Assembly: GCA_041603235.1 (NCBI GenBank)
Contig: JBFIES010000001.1
Coordinates: forward strand, 124,001-188,000
Reading direction: 5' to 3'
DNA length: 64,000 nucleotides
Origin: Panacagrimonas sp041603235
Lineage (GTDB): Bacteria > Pseudomonadota > Gammaproteobacteria > Nevskiales > Nevskiaceae
Shown here: positions 17,054-25,930 of the stretch, one piece after another
Layout of the letters: each line of letters begins with the position of its first letter
How positions within the stretch are numbered: the first letter of the stretch is position 1
The notes under the pieces: generated by a model
Told to the model about the DNA's origin: nothing
The model's database searches: none
Seen by the model: only the letters and a program-made list of their open reading frames with translations
Position numbers and translations under genes: made by a program

Positions 17054-18142
17054 ATGGAATTGCTGAATTATCCTCTGCTCGACAACCCGGTATCCGCATG
17101 GCTGACTGCGCTTGCGATTGCACTGAGCATCAACGTCACCGTCGCCGTCATCAAGTGGTTTGTCATGAGTCGGGTGGCCAAGATCGCGCAGCAATCCAGT
17201 ACCAAGCTGGATGATTCGCTGGTTGAGGTTGCCAAGAAGACCAAACAGACGCTGATTCTGCTGGTCACCTTGTTCATCGGCAGTCATTACCTTGAACTGC
17301 CCGACAAGACGCAGACCGTTTTGTCCGGCGTCGCGACCGTCGCCCTGTTCCTGCAGATCGGACTCTGGATGGTGGCAGGCCTGGATTTCTGGTTGAACCG
17401 ATACCGTGAACGCAGCATGGAGGCTAACGCCGGGGCCGCAACTGCCGTTGCCGCCATCGGTTTCATTGGGCGTCTGATCCTGTGGGCCATGATTCTGCTG
17501 CTGGCGCTGTCCAACCTGGGCGTGGATGTCACCGCTATGGTCGCCGGCCTTGGCGTTGGCGGCATTGCAGTTGCCCTTGCCGTGCAAAACATCCTGGGCG
17601 ACCTGTTTGCCAGCTTGTCGATCATCGTCGACAAGCCTTTTGTCATCGGCGACTTTGTGGTGATTGACGAGTACTCCGGAACCATCGAGCACGTCGGGCT
17701 CAAGACCACCCGCATTCGCAGCATCAGCGGCGAACAACTCGTCTTCTCAAACAGCGATCTGCTCAAGGCACGTCTGCGCAACTACAAGCGAATGTCGGAA
17801 CGCCGCATCGCTTTCGCTTTCGGCGTGCTGTACCAGACCAGCCCGGAACAGCTGCGGGAAATCCCCAAGATCGTGCGTGAGATCATCGAAGGACAACAAA
17901 TTGCCAGATTCGACCGTGCACATTTCAAGGCCTTCGGCGACTCATCCCTGGATTTTGAAGTGGTCTACTGGATGAAGGTTCCCGACTATGGCCCTTACAT
18001 GGACGTACAGCAGTCGATCAATCTGGAGTTGTTCGAAGCTTTTGCCGACAAAGGCATCGGCTTTGCGTACCCGACACGCAGCTTGTTCGTAGAAGGACCC
18101 ATTCGGTTCACACAGGAACCGGCCAAGTCCGCTGAGAGCTGA
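17054..18142 (+). CDS. MscS-family mechanosensitive ion channel
   Basis: This 362-residue membrane protein has four hydrophobic segments in the first 190 residues. The last is the glycine/alanine-rich pore helix VAGLGVGGIAVALAVQNILG, then DLFASLSIIVDKPFVIGDFV, the hallmark of MscS beta-domain entry. The C-terminal half is the cytoplasmic vestibule. Such channels open under membrane tension and protect against hypo-osmotic shock. It is longer at the N-terminus than E. coli MscS (286 residues), closer to YbdG-like channels. A hairpin lies in its leader. The following MAPEG gene is 59 bases away and may share the transcript. Confidence 0.93.
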   Translation: MELLNYPLLDNPVSAWLTALAIALSINVTVAVIKWFVMSRVAKIAQQSSTKLDDSLVEVAKKTKQTLILLVTLFIGSHYLELPDKTQTVLSGVATVALFLQIGLWMVAGLDFWLNRYRERSMEANAGAATAVAAIGFIGRLILWAMILLLALSNLGVDVTAMVAGLGVGGIAVALAVQNILGDLFASLSIIVDKPFVIGDFVVIDEYSGTIEHVGLKTTRIRSISGEQLVFSNSDLLKARLRNYKRMSERRIAFAFGVLYQTSPEQLREIPKIVREIIEGQQIARFDRAHFKAFGDSSLDFEVVYWMKVPDYGPYMDVQQSINLELFEAFADKGIGFAYPTRSLFVEGPIRFTQEPAKSAES

Positions 18143-18201
18143 ATTCAGGCAGCGCGCACATCATCGGCGGCGAAAGCCGACACCTTCAGGCGACACAGAC
18201 C

Positions 18202-18600
18202 ATGACCATTACACCGCTCTACGCAGGACTGCTGGCGATCTGGTTTCTCATCCTCAGCGCCAAGGTGGTTGGCGGCCGGCGCAGCGGAAAAATCAACCTG
18301 GGAGATGGCGGCGACCGCCACATGCAAAGCATGATTCGCGGCCATGCGAATTTCAGCGAGTATGTACCGCTGATCCTGGTACTGATGCTCTGTCTTGAGG
18401 TGGGCGGCGCCACGCCCGTCTGGCTGCTGCATCTGATGGGGATGAGCCTGCTGGTAGCGCGCATTCTTCACGGCATTGCCCTGAGCTACCTGCCGAAATT
18501 TTTTCTCGGCCGCTTCATTGGCACCCTGGCAACTTTCATCCTGCTACTGGTCGCAGGCCTGCTCTGCGTCTGGCGAGGGATTGCTGCGCTGATCGTCTGA
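18202..18600 (+). CDS. MAPEG family membrane protein
   Basis: This 132-residue protein has four membrane helices. The segment MQSMIRGHANFSEYVPLILV (about residues 42-61) is the characteristic MAPEG sequence, whose Arg and Asn contact glutathione in microsomal GST and related enzymes. A basic loop, GGRRSGKINLGDGGDRH, separates helices 1 and 2. Bacterial members may be glutathione transferases or peroxidases; the activity here is unproven. It is convergent with the DEAD-box gene. Confidence 0.9.
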   Translation: MTITPLYAGLLAIWFLILSAKVVGGRRSGKINLGDGGDRHMQSMIRGHANFSEYVPLILVLMLCLEVGGATPVWLLHLMGMSLLVARILHGIALSYLPKFFLGRFIGTLATFILLLVAGLLCVWRGIAALIV

Positions 18601-18637
18601 TCAGCGCCCCCCCCCTGCTTCCGCGGCCGCCCTCGCC

Positions 18638-20524
18638 TCAGGTTTTGGGTTTGTGCTTCTTCTTGAAAGGTTTCGCTGGCTTGGCGGGTTTGCCGGCACT
18701 CTCCGGCACGGGTTTGGCGTTGACCCGACTCATCTTCAATTGATGACCTGAAACCCAGACCTTCTGCAGATCGCGAAGAATTTTTCTCGGCATTCCGACA
18801 GGTAGATCGATGATGCTGTAATCGTCGTGGATTTCGATGCGGCCAATGAACGCAGCGTCCAGACCAGCCTCATTGGCAATGGCACCCACCAGATTGCCCG
18901 GCTTGGCACCTTGCTTCTCGCCCACTTCAACCCGGAAAGGCTCGAGTTCCTCATCCGAAGACTTGGCCCGACTCCGCACCGGCTTAGCGCGATCTTTTTC
19001 TGGGACAGGATGCGGCGAACCGACCGGGGCTGTGCTGGGCTTGTCACGCGGTGCGTCGGCGAAAAACTGCCGGGATGGTGGCTCTTGCTCGATGGGCGGC
19101 GCACTAGGCCGGCTCGGTCTGTCGCGCTCTTCGCGCCGCGGCGTCTCGCTGCGAGGCCGCCGGGTGGTCTCACCCAGGCCCGCTGGAACAACAGCTGATT
19201 TGCTGGCCTGCGCCAGATGCGCCAGAACCGCGGCAATGCGTGCGGGCGGAACCGACTGCTGCTCGGACACCTGCAGAATCATCTGTTCCAAGGCCTCAAT
19301 CTTGCTCGTCGAAGCCTCGTCCTCCAGCGCGTCAATGATGGATTTCTCGAAACGTTCGAGACGCTTGTCCTGAATCGTTGCATCGGTGGGCAATGCCATG
19401 ATGCCAATGCTTTGACGGGTGGCTCGCTCGATGGCGCGCAGAAGGTGTTTTTCGCGCGGCGCGACAAACAGGATCGCCTCTCCACTTCGCCCCGCGCGGC
19501 CGGTCCGCCCAATGCGATGCACATAGGATTCGGTATCCGTCGGGATGTCGTAGTTGAGCACGTGACTGATGCGTTCTACATCCAGGCCGCGCGCAGCAAC
19601 GTCGGTGGCAACGACAATATCCAGAATGCGGTTTTTCAGCTTGGCGACGGTTCGCTCGCGCTGTTTCTGATCGAGGTCACCATTGAGCGCGGCAGCGGCA
19701 AAGCCGCGGGCTTCCAGACGTTCTGCCAGTTCGTTGGTTGCGAGCTTGGTTCTGGCAAAGATGATCATCGCGTCAAATGTCTCGGCCTCGAGAATTCGCG
19801 TGAGCCCTTCCAGCTTGTTGGCACCGCTGACGAGCCAGTAGCGCTGCCGGATATTGGTGGCCGTGGTGGTTTTCGACTTGACGTGAATCTCGGCAGGCGA
19901 CTTCAGATAAGTCTGCGCCACCCTGCGGATTGCCGAAGGCATGGTCGCCGAGAACAGCGCCACCTGACGGTTCGCAGGCGTTTGCTGCAGCACCCACTCC
20001 ACGTCGTCGATAAAACCCATCCGCAGCATTTCATCTGCTTCATCGAGAACCAGCATGCGGATGCTGTCCAGATTCAGAGTGCCACGCTTGATGTGATCCA
20101 CCACCCGACCCGGCGTTCCAACGACAACATGAACGCCGCGTCGCAAACCTTTTAGCTGTGGCACATAGCTCTGCCCGCCGTAGATGGGCAGAACGTGAAA
20201 TCCGGGCAAATGCGTCGCGTATCGCTGAAAAGCTTCCGCCACCTGAATCGCCAGCTCTCGCGTTGGGGCCAGTACCAGTGTCTGCGGTGAAGCAGGCTTG
20301 AGCTGCGTCAGACTCAGCGCAGGCAGTGCAAATGCCGCAGTCTTGCCGGTACCTGTCTGCGCCTGGCCAAGCAGGTCGCGCCCTTCTAGCAACAGAGGGA
20401 TGGTCTGCGCCTGAATGGGGGTTGGTGACTCATAACCCAGCTCCTCCAGTATCTGCAAAATCGGCGCTGGCAGGCCCAGGTCAGTGAAACGGGCGTCAGC
20501 AGAGGAGGAATCTGAAGCAGGCAT
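18638..20524 (-). CDS. deaD: DEAD-box ATP-dependent RNA helicase (DeaD/CsdA-like)
   Basis: This 628-residue helicase contains the Q motif (FTDLGLPAPI then PTPIQAQTIP), motif I AQTGTGKT, motif II DEAD, motif III SAT and motif VI HRIGRTGRAG. After the core (about 1-370) comes a helical linker, a Pro/Arg/Glu-rich disordered segment (about 450-530), then a DbpA-type RNA-binding domain (VEVGEKQGAKPGNLVGAIAN through VGMPRKILRDL) and a Lys-rich tail ending KKKHKPKT. This is the DeaD/CsdA layout; such helicases aid ribosome assembly, mRNA decay and growth in the cold. DbpA and RhlE lack this combination of linker and tail. Confidence 0.9.
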   Translation of the reverse strand: MPASDSSSADARFTDLGLPAPILQILEELGYESPTPIQAQTIPLLLEGRDLLGQAQTGTGKTAAFALPALSLTQLKPASPQTLVLAPTRELAIQVAEAFQRYATHLPGFHVLPIYGGQSYVPQLKGLRRGVHVVVGTPGRVVDHIKRGTLNLDSIRMLVLDEADEMLRMGFIDDVEWVLQQTPANRQVALFSATMPSAIRRVAQTYLKSPAEIHVKSKTTTATNIRQRYWLVSGANKLEGLTRILEAETFDAMIIFARTKLATNELAERLEARGFAAAALNGDLDQKQRERTVAKLKNRILDIVVATDVAARGLDVERISHVLNYDIPTDTESYVHRIGRTGRAGRSGEAILFVAPREKHLLRAIERATRQSIGIMALPTDATIQDKRLERFEKSIIDALEDEASTSKIEALEQMILQVSEQQSVPPARIAAVLAHLAQASKSAVVPAGLGETTRRPRSETPRREERDRPSRPSAPPIEQEPPSRQFFADAPRDKPSTAPVGSPHPVPEKDRAKPVRSRAKSSDEELEPFRVEVGEKQGAKPGNLVGAIANEAGLDAAFIGRIEIHDDYSIIDLPVGMPRKILRDLQKVWVSGHQLKMSRVNAKPVPESAGKPAKPAKPFKKKHKPKT

Positions 20525-20611
20525 TAGGAACTCGATACAGGCCCGCAGGATCGCGGGGCCGGCTATTGTCGCTATAAACCAACTAAATTGCTGGCTTATG
20601 ACAGCTGCAAG

Positions 20612-20644
20612 GGTAACGGCGCACCCGGAAGATGCGCCGTTACC
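20612..20644 (-). terminator. Hairpin after the VWA repeat gene
   Basis: A perfect 12-bp inverted repeat (GGTAACGGCGCA at 20612-20623, TGCGCCGTTACC at 20633-20644) with a nine-base loop lies 17 bases after the stop of the VWA gene. There is no T tract on either strand, so it may be a Rho-linked or RNA-stability structure rather than a classical terminator. Confidence 0.55.
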
Positions 20645-20660
20645 ACCTATTCATAGCCGA

Positions 20661-23600
20661 TCAATCCACTGCGGGTGGATTCGTCACATTGGGGCTAATC
20701 TTGTTCAGACCCGTCACCTGATCGGTCAGCTGGAGATTGACATTGACCGAATCCGGTGCGCCCGGCGCCTTGCGAATGAATGCCCGTGCGGGATCGAGTG
20801 CGTCCACATCAAGAATGACATTGGAGTACAAGTTCGAGTGGATTGCCCAGACAAAGGAGGGCGGATCCAGATTGAAATTGATGGTCGCCTCCACTTTTGC
20901 CGGGGCATTGTCGGTAACGTAGGGATCAATTCGGAACCCGAGCTGAGGCACCACATTTGAGAATGACCCCGCAAAAAAGCTGCCGCCGACCTCATCCACG
21001 CAATCAAGATCGGTTTCTGGGCAAACCGGGTTCCCGTCCAGGGTGACGGACAATGTATGCGTGCCGGCACGACGAGGTGATGCGTAGTAAGCGAAGTACA
21101 CACCCTGGGTCACATTCGCTGCAGATTCGGCGACACCTGAAAGCGCGGCTTCAATCTGCCCGAATCCTTCGATGCTGAACACATTCTCCTCGCCAACAAT
21201 GCGCTCCAGCGATTCCGTATCGGCATCTTCACCGACCGCAATCGCATAGGCATTCTTGATGCCTCGCGCAGCGATCGCCTGTGCTTCGGTGCTCAGTCCC
21301 GATGTATCGCGACCATCCGTGATCAGGACCAGCGCACCGACCTGCGATCCATTGGTCACACTGAAGCTGTCATTGAAGGTATTCACGCCGCTGATGACAG
21401 CGCCATAGAGATTGGTCGATGGCCCCCCACGTTCAACGGAATCAACCGCATTGAGCAGGTTAGCGACATTGTCGGTGTAACCAATCACCGATCGGACCGT
21501 GTCATCAAAGGTGTAGATGGCCACCTGCTGTCTTGGCAACAAACGACTAGCGCCGGTCACCGGGTCGGCAATGGCGGAACGCACTGCTGCCTTGACGTTG
21601 GCGATATCACTGGCTGACAAGCTGCTGCTGATATCGAGCATGAAAATAGTGCGCACGACATAAGGCAGATTCAGGATCGGTTCGACCGTTGTGAAGGATT
21701 CATTGGGCGAAACCGCGTCCCCATTCTCCTGCACCACGAAATCATCCACCGAGAGGCCGTTCACCGGAAAGCCGAGATTTCGATCAACGACACGCAGCGC
21801 CAGCGACACCACCGACGATTGAGGATCTCCGGTGCGCACACTCGTCAGCTGCCGCAGGTTGCTCGACCGGCTCGGCAATGTATTGACCCGCCAGCGGTCG
21901 GTGATGCCGCCAATGGTCACGTTGAGATTCTTCGCACTACCAACCGCCGGCGCATTAACCACGAGGCGTACGGAATCTCCGTTGTTGACATCAATACCAC
22001 CAGACTGGAGCGGACCGCTGTTGACACTGACGCGAACATCTCCCGAGCCGGACAAGCTCAAACGAGCTGCACCAGTCAGACCCGTGATGCCGATCGTGTT
22101 TGAGCGAACCTGCGCACCGGGCTCACGAACAGACTGATCTTCAAAATCAAAAGTATCCGGGACGGTGTCTCGCACAACCAGGACACTCCAGTTCTGCCTC
22201 ACGCCACCAATATCTACCGAAACCGTGCGCCTCTGATCGTACAGCCCGCTCAGCAGGCGCAAACGCAGGGTGTCGCCGTTGTTGACCAGAATTGAATCTC
22301 GTCCGAAGGCACCACCATTGACACTGAACAGACCGGCTGCGTGACCCGAGAATGTCAGCCGTGTCGGCGCCGTCAGTCCGGTCAGGGTCACAGTGTTGGA
22401 GAGCACACCCTCACGTTCCTGTGTGGTCGTGACATTGTTGAACGTATATGCATCGGGCGTTGTGTCACCGGTGGTCAGGGTCCAGTCATCGCGTACGCCA
22501 CCAATGAAGACCGTTGCGCGACGACGCTGGGCCAGATCACCCGCATTCATGCGCAGGACCAGTACGTCTCCATTGCGAACCAACTGTTCGCCAGCGAGCT
22601 GAGGTCCTCCGTTAATCTGCACGCGGACCGTCGGATCGCCACTCAAGCTGAGAACGGCAGGTGCGGTCAGGCCAGTCAGCCGGACGCTGTTGGACGGGAC
22701 CCGCTTGCCGGCCTCCAGCGTTGACGTATCCTGAAAATCAAACGGATCCGGCACGCTGTCGCCGACGGTGACAACCCAATCTGCTTCGACTTCATCAACA
22801 ATCAACTTGGCACTGCGTCGCGTCCCCATGCCTCCCGAGATCATTCTCAGACGCACGCCGTCGCCGTTATTGACCAGGACGGGCCCGGTAATGAACGGCC
22901 CGCCGTTGACACTGAATCGCGCGCTGGCAGCGCCATGGACACGCGCCATGCCAGCTGCCGTCATGCCCGACAACACAACCGTATTGGACGTTGTAGGTGA
23001 TGCCGCATCCGGGACACTGCGATCTACAAAATCGAAGGGATCGGGTGTGGTGTCGCCTGTTGCCAGGGTCCATTCATCCGTGATGCCACCGATATCCAGT
23101 TGCGCCGTGCGACGATCACCCAGCGGTCCGGAAACGATGCGCAACTGAACCTGGTCGCCATTGCTGACCAAGGTGTCGGTTACTCTGAATCCGCCTCCAT
23201 TAACGCGATACAAAGCGTCGGGATGACCTGTGAGTTGCACCGTTGTCGGTGCGGTCAGGCCAGAAACCGTGACGGTGTTGGACAAGACACCGACGCCCGC
23301 ATTGACTGTTGACTGGTCAACAAAATCGAATCTGTTGGGAATGGTGTCGCCCGTGGTCAGCGTCCAGCGATCAATGACGCCGCCGATATTCACGTTGGCG
23401 ACGCGCCGATCACCCAAGGGCCCTGCCTGGGCGCGCAACTGGATTTGATCTCCGTTATGCACCGTGGCTGTTCCAAACTGGAGCGGGCCGCCATTGATCG
23501 TGAAACTGGTCTTGTTTGCCCGGCTCACAGACATCGGTGTCGGCCCCGACAGACCACTCAGAGTAACGACATTCGAGGAATAGAAGCTGTCGGGCGTGGG

Positions 23601-24431
23601 TACCGACCGATCGAAGAAATCATAGGCATCCGGCACCATGTCTCCTGCGCTGGATACGGTCCAGGTTCCGGAGGTTCGTGTTGTGTTGTCACCTACTTCC
23701 AGCGTAATCAGTGCGGGCTCACCAACCGGCGGAGAATTGACTCTGAGGCTGAGAATGCCCGCCTTACCAACGACCGGATTCACCGTAACCGGAACGGCTC
23801 CGTTTCGGTGATAACGATAGAAAGTCGGATTTGAGCCTCCAAATCCCACTTCAACGCTGTCCAGGGATTCCGGTATCAGCAACTTCATGACCGGTTTCGC
23901 ATTCGTATCAAAATCGGTCAGATTGATGATCTCCGTTGCGACCAATTGACCGGGGTCAACCACTTCCTTGTCAGCCCAACCAAAGGCGTCAGGAATGACG
24001 TCAAGGGTCGTCAGAACCCAGTCGGCAGACTGGACGTCTGTTGGAATACCACTTTCTGCACCCAAGACCACCGAAGCCGTCTTCTGTTCCTCCGAGGCGC
24101 CGCAAGTTGCCACCACAGTGAACTTGTCGCCATTGCTAACCGAATACCTTCCCGGACCACCCACCGTACAGCTCCGTCCCGGCATTGCGTCGAAACAGTT
24201 CAGGTAGAGATTCCGCGCGTCTCCGGACAAATCCAGTGAGATCGTCTCGTTGATTCCCGCTACTTCCACGTTCTCACTGAGTTTGATCGTATCGGGACTC
24301 TCGCAAGTGACAGGAGCCAATGAGAATGGATAGGGCTCGCTGTCAGCGTGTGCGAACGGTGTCGCGATGAGCAGTGACAATATGAGAAAAAATCTCGTTG
24401 AACCAGAAAATGCTTTGCTTCGATTAGTCAT
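20661..24431 (-). CDS. Secreted VWA-domain protein with seven tandem repeats
   Basis: This 1256-residue protein starts with a Sec signal peptide (STRFFLILSLLIATPFAHAD). Residues 45-144 look like a degenerate repeat with four cysteines. Residues 146 to about 848 are seven copies of a 98-residue beta-rich unit, each with PDxFDFxD, SNTVxLxGLTAP, VNGGP, NGDxVxLR and W-x-(V/L)-x-T-x-D signposts. A VWA domain follows with a complete MIDAS: DISSS (933-937), a Thr in GPSTNLYG, and ITDGRD. The C-terminal 130 residues are unrecognised. It is probably a cell-surface or released adhesion or sensor protein. No anchor such as an autotransporter or lipobox is visible. Confidence 0.85.
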   Translation of the reverse strand: MTNRSKAFSGSTRFFLILSLLIATPFAHADSEPYPFSLAPVTCESPDTIKLSENVEVAGINETISLDLSGDARNLYLNCFDAMPGRSCTVGGPGRYSVSNGDKFTVVATCGASEEQKTASVVLGAESGIPTDVQSADWVLTTLDVIPDAFGWADKEVVDPGQLVATEIINLTDFDTNAKPVMKLLIPESLDSVEVGFGGSNPTFYRYHRNGAVPVTVNPVVGKAGILSLRVNSPPVGEPALITLEVGDNTTRTSGTWTVSSAGDMVPDAYDFFDRSVPTPDSFYSSNVVTLSGLSGPTPMSVSRANKTSFTINGGPLQFGTATVHNGDQIQLRAQAGPLGDRRVANVNIGGVIDRWTLTTGDTIPNRFDFVDQSTVNAGVGVLSNTVTVSGLTAPTTVQLTGHPDALYRVNGGGFRVTDTLVSNGDQVQLRIVSGPLGDRRTAQLDIGGITDEWTLATGDTTPDPFDFVDRSVPDAASPTTSNTVVLSGMTAAGMARVHGAASARFSVNGGPFITGPVLVNNGDGVRLRMISGGMGTRRSAKLIVDEVEADWVVTVGDSVPDPFDFQDTSTLEAGKRVPSNSVRLTGLTAPAVLSLSGDPTVRVQINGGPQLAGEQLVRNGDVLVLRMNAGDLAQRRRATVFIGGVRDDWTLTTGDTTPDAYTFNNVTTTQEREGVLSNTVTLTGLTAPTRLTFSGHAAGLFSVNGGAFGRDSILVNNGDTLRLRLLSGLYDQRRTVSVDIGGVRQNWSVLVVRDTVPDTFDFEDQSVREPGAQVRSNTIGITGLTGAARLSLSGSGDVRVSVNSGPLQSGGIDVNNGDSVRLVVNAPAVGSAKNLNVTIGGITDRWRVNTLPSRSSNLRQLTSVRTGDPQSSVVSLALRVVDRNLGFPVNGLSVDDFVVQENGDAVSPNESFTTVEPILNLPYVVRTIFMLDISSSLSASDIANVKAAVRSAIADPVTGASRLLPRQQVAIYTFDDTVRSVIGYTDNVANLLNAVDSVERGGPSTNLYGAVISGVNTFNDSFSVTNGSQVGALVLITDGRDTSGLSTEAQAIAARGIKNAYAIAVGEDADTESLERIVGEENVFSIEGFGQIEAALSGVAESAANVTQGVYFAYYASPRRAGTHTLSVTLDGNPVCPETDLDCVDEVGGSFFAGSFSNVVPQLGFRIDPYVTDNAPAKVEATINFNLDPPSFVWAIHSNLYSNVILDVDALDPARAFIRKAPGAPDSVNVNLQLTDQVTGLNKISPNVTNPPAVD
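21890..23996 (-). repeat. Seven 98-residue tandem repeats in the VWA protein
   Basis: Each unit is about 294 bp. Starting motifs in order are IPDAFGWAD, VPDAYDFFD, IPNRFDFVD, TPDPFDFVD, VPDPFDFQD, TPDAYTFNN and VPDTFDFED. The units differ widely at the DNA level, so this is an old expansion, not a recent slippage. The same kind of unit occurs in many gammaproteobacterial surface proteins. Confidence 0.85.
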
Positions 24432-24907
24432 TGATCAGTTTTTATTTGCGTTCAAAACCCTGTGGTCCGGCAACCACTGCGTGTGGACACCCACTGTCAG
24501 CTACTGCCCGTCAGTGTCACTAATGGCCGACATTGCCCCGTACTGACAGAACGTTAATGTGAATGCCCCTATCAGCATGCGCGGTGTCGCTTCATGTATC
24601 GCCGTTCGGCCAACTAACCGGGAGACACGGATACATCATCGCGAAGAAAAGACCCCAACACCCTCATGCCTCAAGCACAAGTGCATTGGTGAAATTCTGA
24701 TTTGTGCCGATCTGCTCTCCGGATGTATCAGCGTCCGCGCATTCACCCATTGCCTCTCGGTTGGGCAATCAACATGCCAAACCGACAACGTCGCCCTTCC
24801 AGGCCAGGGTGGAGCTCCGAACACTGAAGCTTGTCCAGTTCGCTTACATTCTCGTGCGCCAGCACTCTCCAGCTCCGGGCAGGTTGCCCCATGTGGGCAA
24901 CGAAATC
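24432..24907. other. 476-bp intergenic region with no supported gene
   Basis: The region separates two minus-strand genes. Open frames cross it on both strands, but none shows a family match or a good start. It should contain the promoter of the VWA gene. The tail of the neighbouring outer-membrane gene ends in a small hairpin at 24883-24901. Confidence 0.4.
24883..24901 (-). terminator. Possible terminator hairpin of the outer-membrane gene
   Basis: GTTGCCC and GGGCAAC form a perfect seven-base stem with a five-base loop, six bases after the stop at 24908 on the minus strand. No T tract follows, so termination is only possible, not shown. Confidence 0.4.
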
Positions 24908-25846
24908 TCAAAACGGGATGGCGCACTCTATCCAGAATAAATCGCCCTGAGGAGCAAACCGCGTCGCTGTTTCGCGGTGGTACTGCACAACAATGGCGGT
25001 GCCCGGCGCAAAGGCGTACACCAGCTTGGGACCGATCGCGAGTTTTCGCGTGCGCCCACCGCCAGGGATTTTGTGACCGCGGATCTTGTCGTCACTGAAT
25101 TGCCCGGTATAGAAACCGCTGATGCCGAGGTCCCATCGCTTGTCTGCAAAAGGCTTGTGTCCGATTCCGAAGGTCAGACCACCCTGCGCACCGCCGCGAT
25201 AATCGGTGTCCTTGTTGCGGCCTTTGAATTCGGCGGCTGAGTTAAGGGAAAAATCCCAGTCCGGCGTCGGGGTCCAGGTTGTGGAAAACTGCAACGCAAC
25301 GGAGTCGTAATTCAGGGTGTAGTTCGCCAGATCGGTCTCGTCATAAGAGCCCAACGCAAAGTAGCCGACGGCCTCGGTCAGGATGTGCAGGTTGCCGAAG
25401 GAGCGAGACAGGATCAGAGGTTCAATACCCACCAATGACACGCCAGCGCCTTCGTCCTGCATCGCGGGGGTGTTCACCTTGACGTAGAGCGCCTGAAAAA
25501 CCAGACCACTGGAAACCTTGAACCCAGCGAACGGCTTCTTCCAGCTATGTACAAAACGTGGAGCCAACGCGGCAGCCTCGAGACCAAGACCTGGAACAGC
25601 TTTGCCATTGTCATCAGCCACGAAATTCACATCGTAATAGAGGGTATATCCGTAAAAAGTTGTTTCACCCGGCGGGGGTGCCAAGGCGGCATAGGTGGTC
25701 TGCGCGCCATAGGGAAAATGAGATAAGCCACCCTCGGCAGATTCTGCCTGCATCGGATTCATTAGCCCTGCCACGAGGGCAACGCCAAACACAGTCGATC
25801 GCAACGTTTTTGACCCCCAGAAATCAACGTTCTTCTTATTTTTCAT
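24908..25846 (-). CDS. Outer-membrane protein, MetA-pathway-of-phenol-degradation type
   Basis: This 312-residue protein has a signal peptide (TLRSTVFGVALVAGLMNPMQ, ending at ESA-like AESA), then alternating aromatic/polar strands and a terminal Phe (IECAIPF), as expected for a beta barrel. HFPYGAQTTYAALAPPPGET near the mature start and the DFSLNSAAEFKGRNKDTDYR block fit the PF13557 (SphA-like transporter) family, whose members sit in gene sets for aromatic or hydrophobic compounds. The substrate is unknown and no catabolic genes are adjacent. AAAGG lies upstream of the ATG. Confidence 0.8.
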   Translation of the reverse strand: MKNKKNVDFWGSKTLRSTVFGVALVAGLMNPMQAESAEGGLSHFPYGAQTTYAALAPPPGETTFYGYTLYYDVNFVADDNGKAVPGLGLEAAALAPRFVHSWKKPFAGFKVSSGLVFQALYVKVNTPAMQDEGAGVSLVGIEPLILSRSFGNLHILTEAVGYFALGSYDETDLANYTLNYDSVALQFSTTWTPTPDWDFSLNSAAEFKGRNKDTDYRGGAQGGLTFGIGHKPFADKRWDLGISGFYTGQFSDDKIRGHKIPGGGRTRKLAIGPKLVYAFAPGTAIVVQYHRETATRFAPQGDLFWIECAIPF

Positions 25847-25930
25847 GATTGCCTTTCATTCCTCATCTCTACACTGCAACCAGCCTAAGTAAAAATCTGC
25901 GGCCTCGAAACTGGTAACAGCCCTATCGAA

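Noticed and set aside
18605..18615. A run of C between convergent genes
   Set aside because: Homopolymer in non-coding DNA; no effect on either reading frame and no clear role.
24559..25098. A 179-codon plus-strand frame across the gap and the outer-membrane gene
   Set aside because: It overlaps the well-supported minus-strand gene at its 3' end and lacks motifs.
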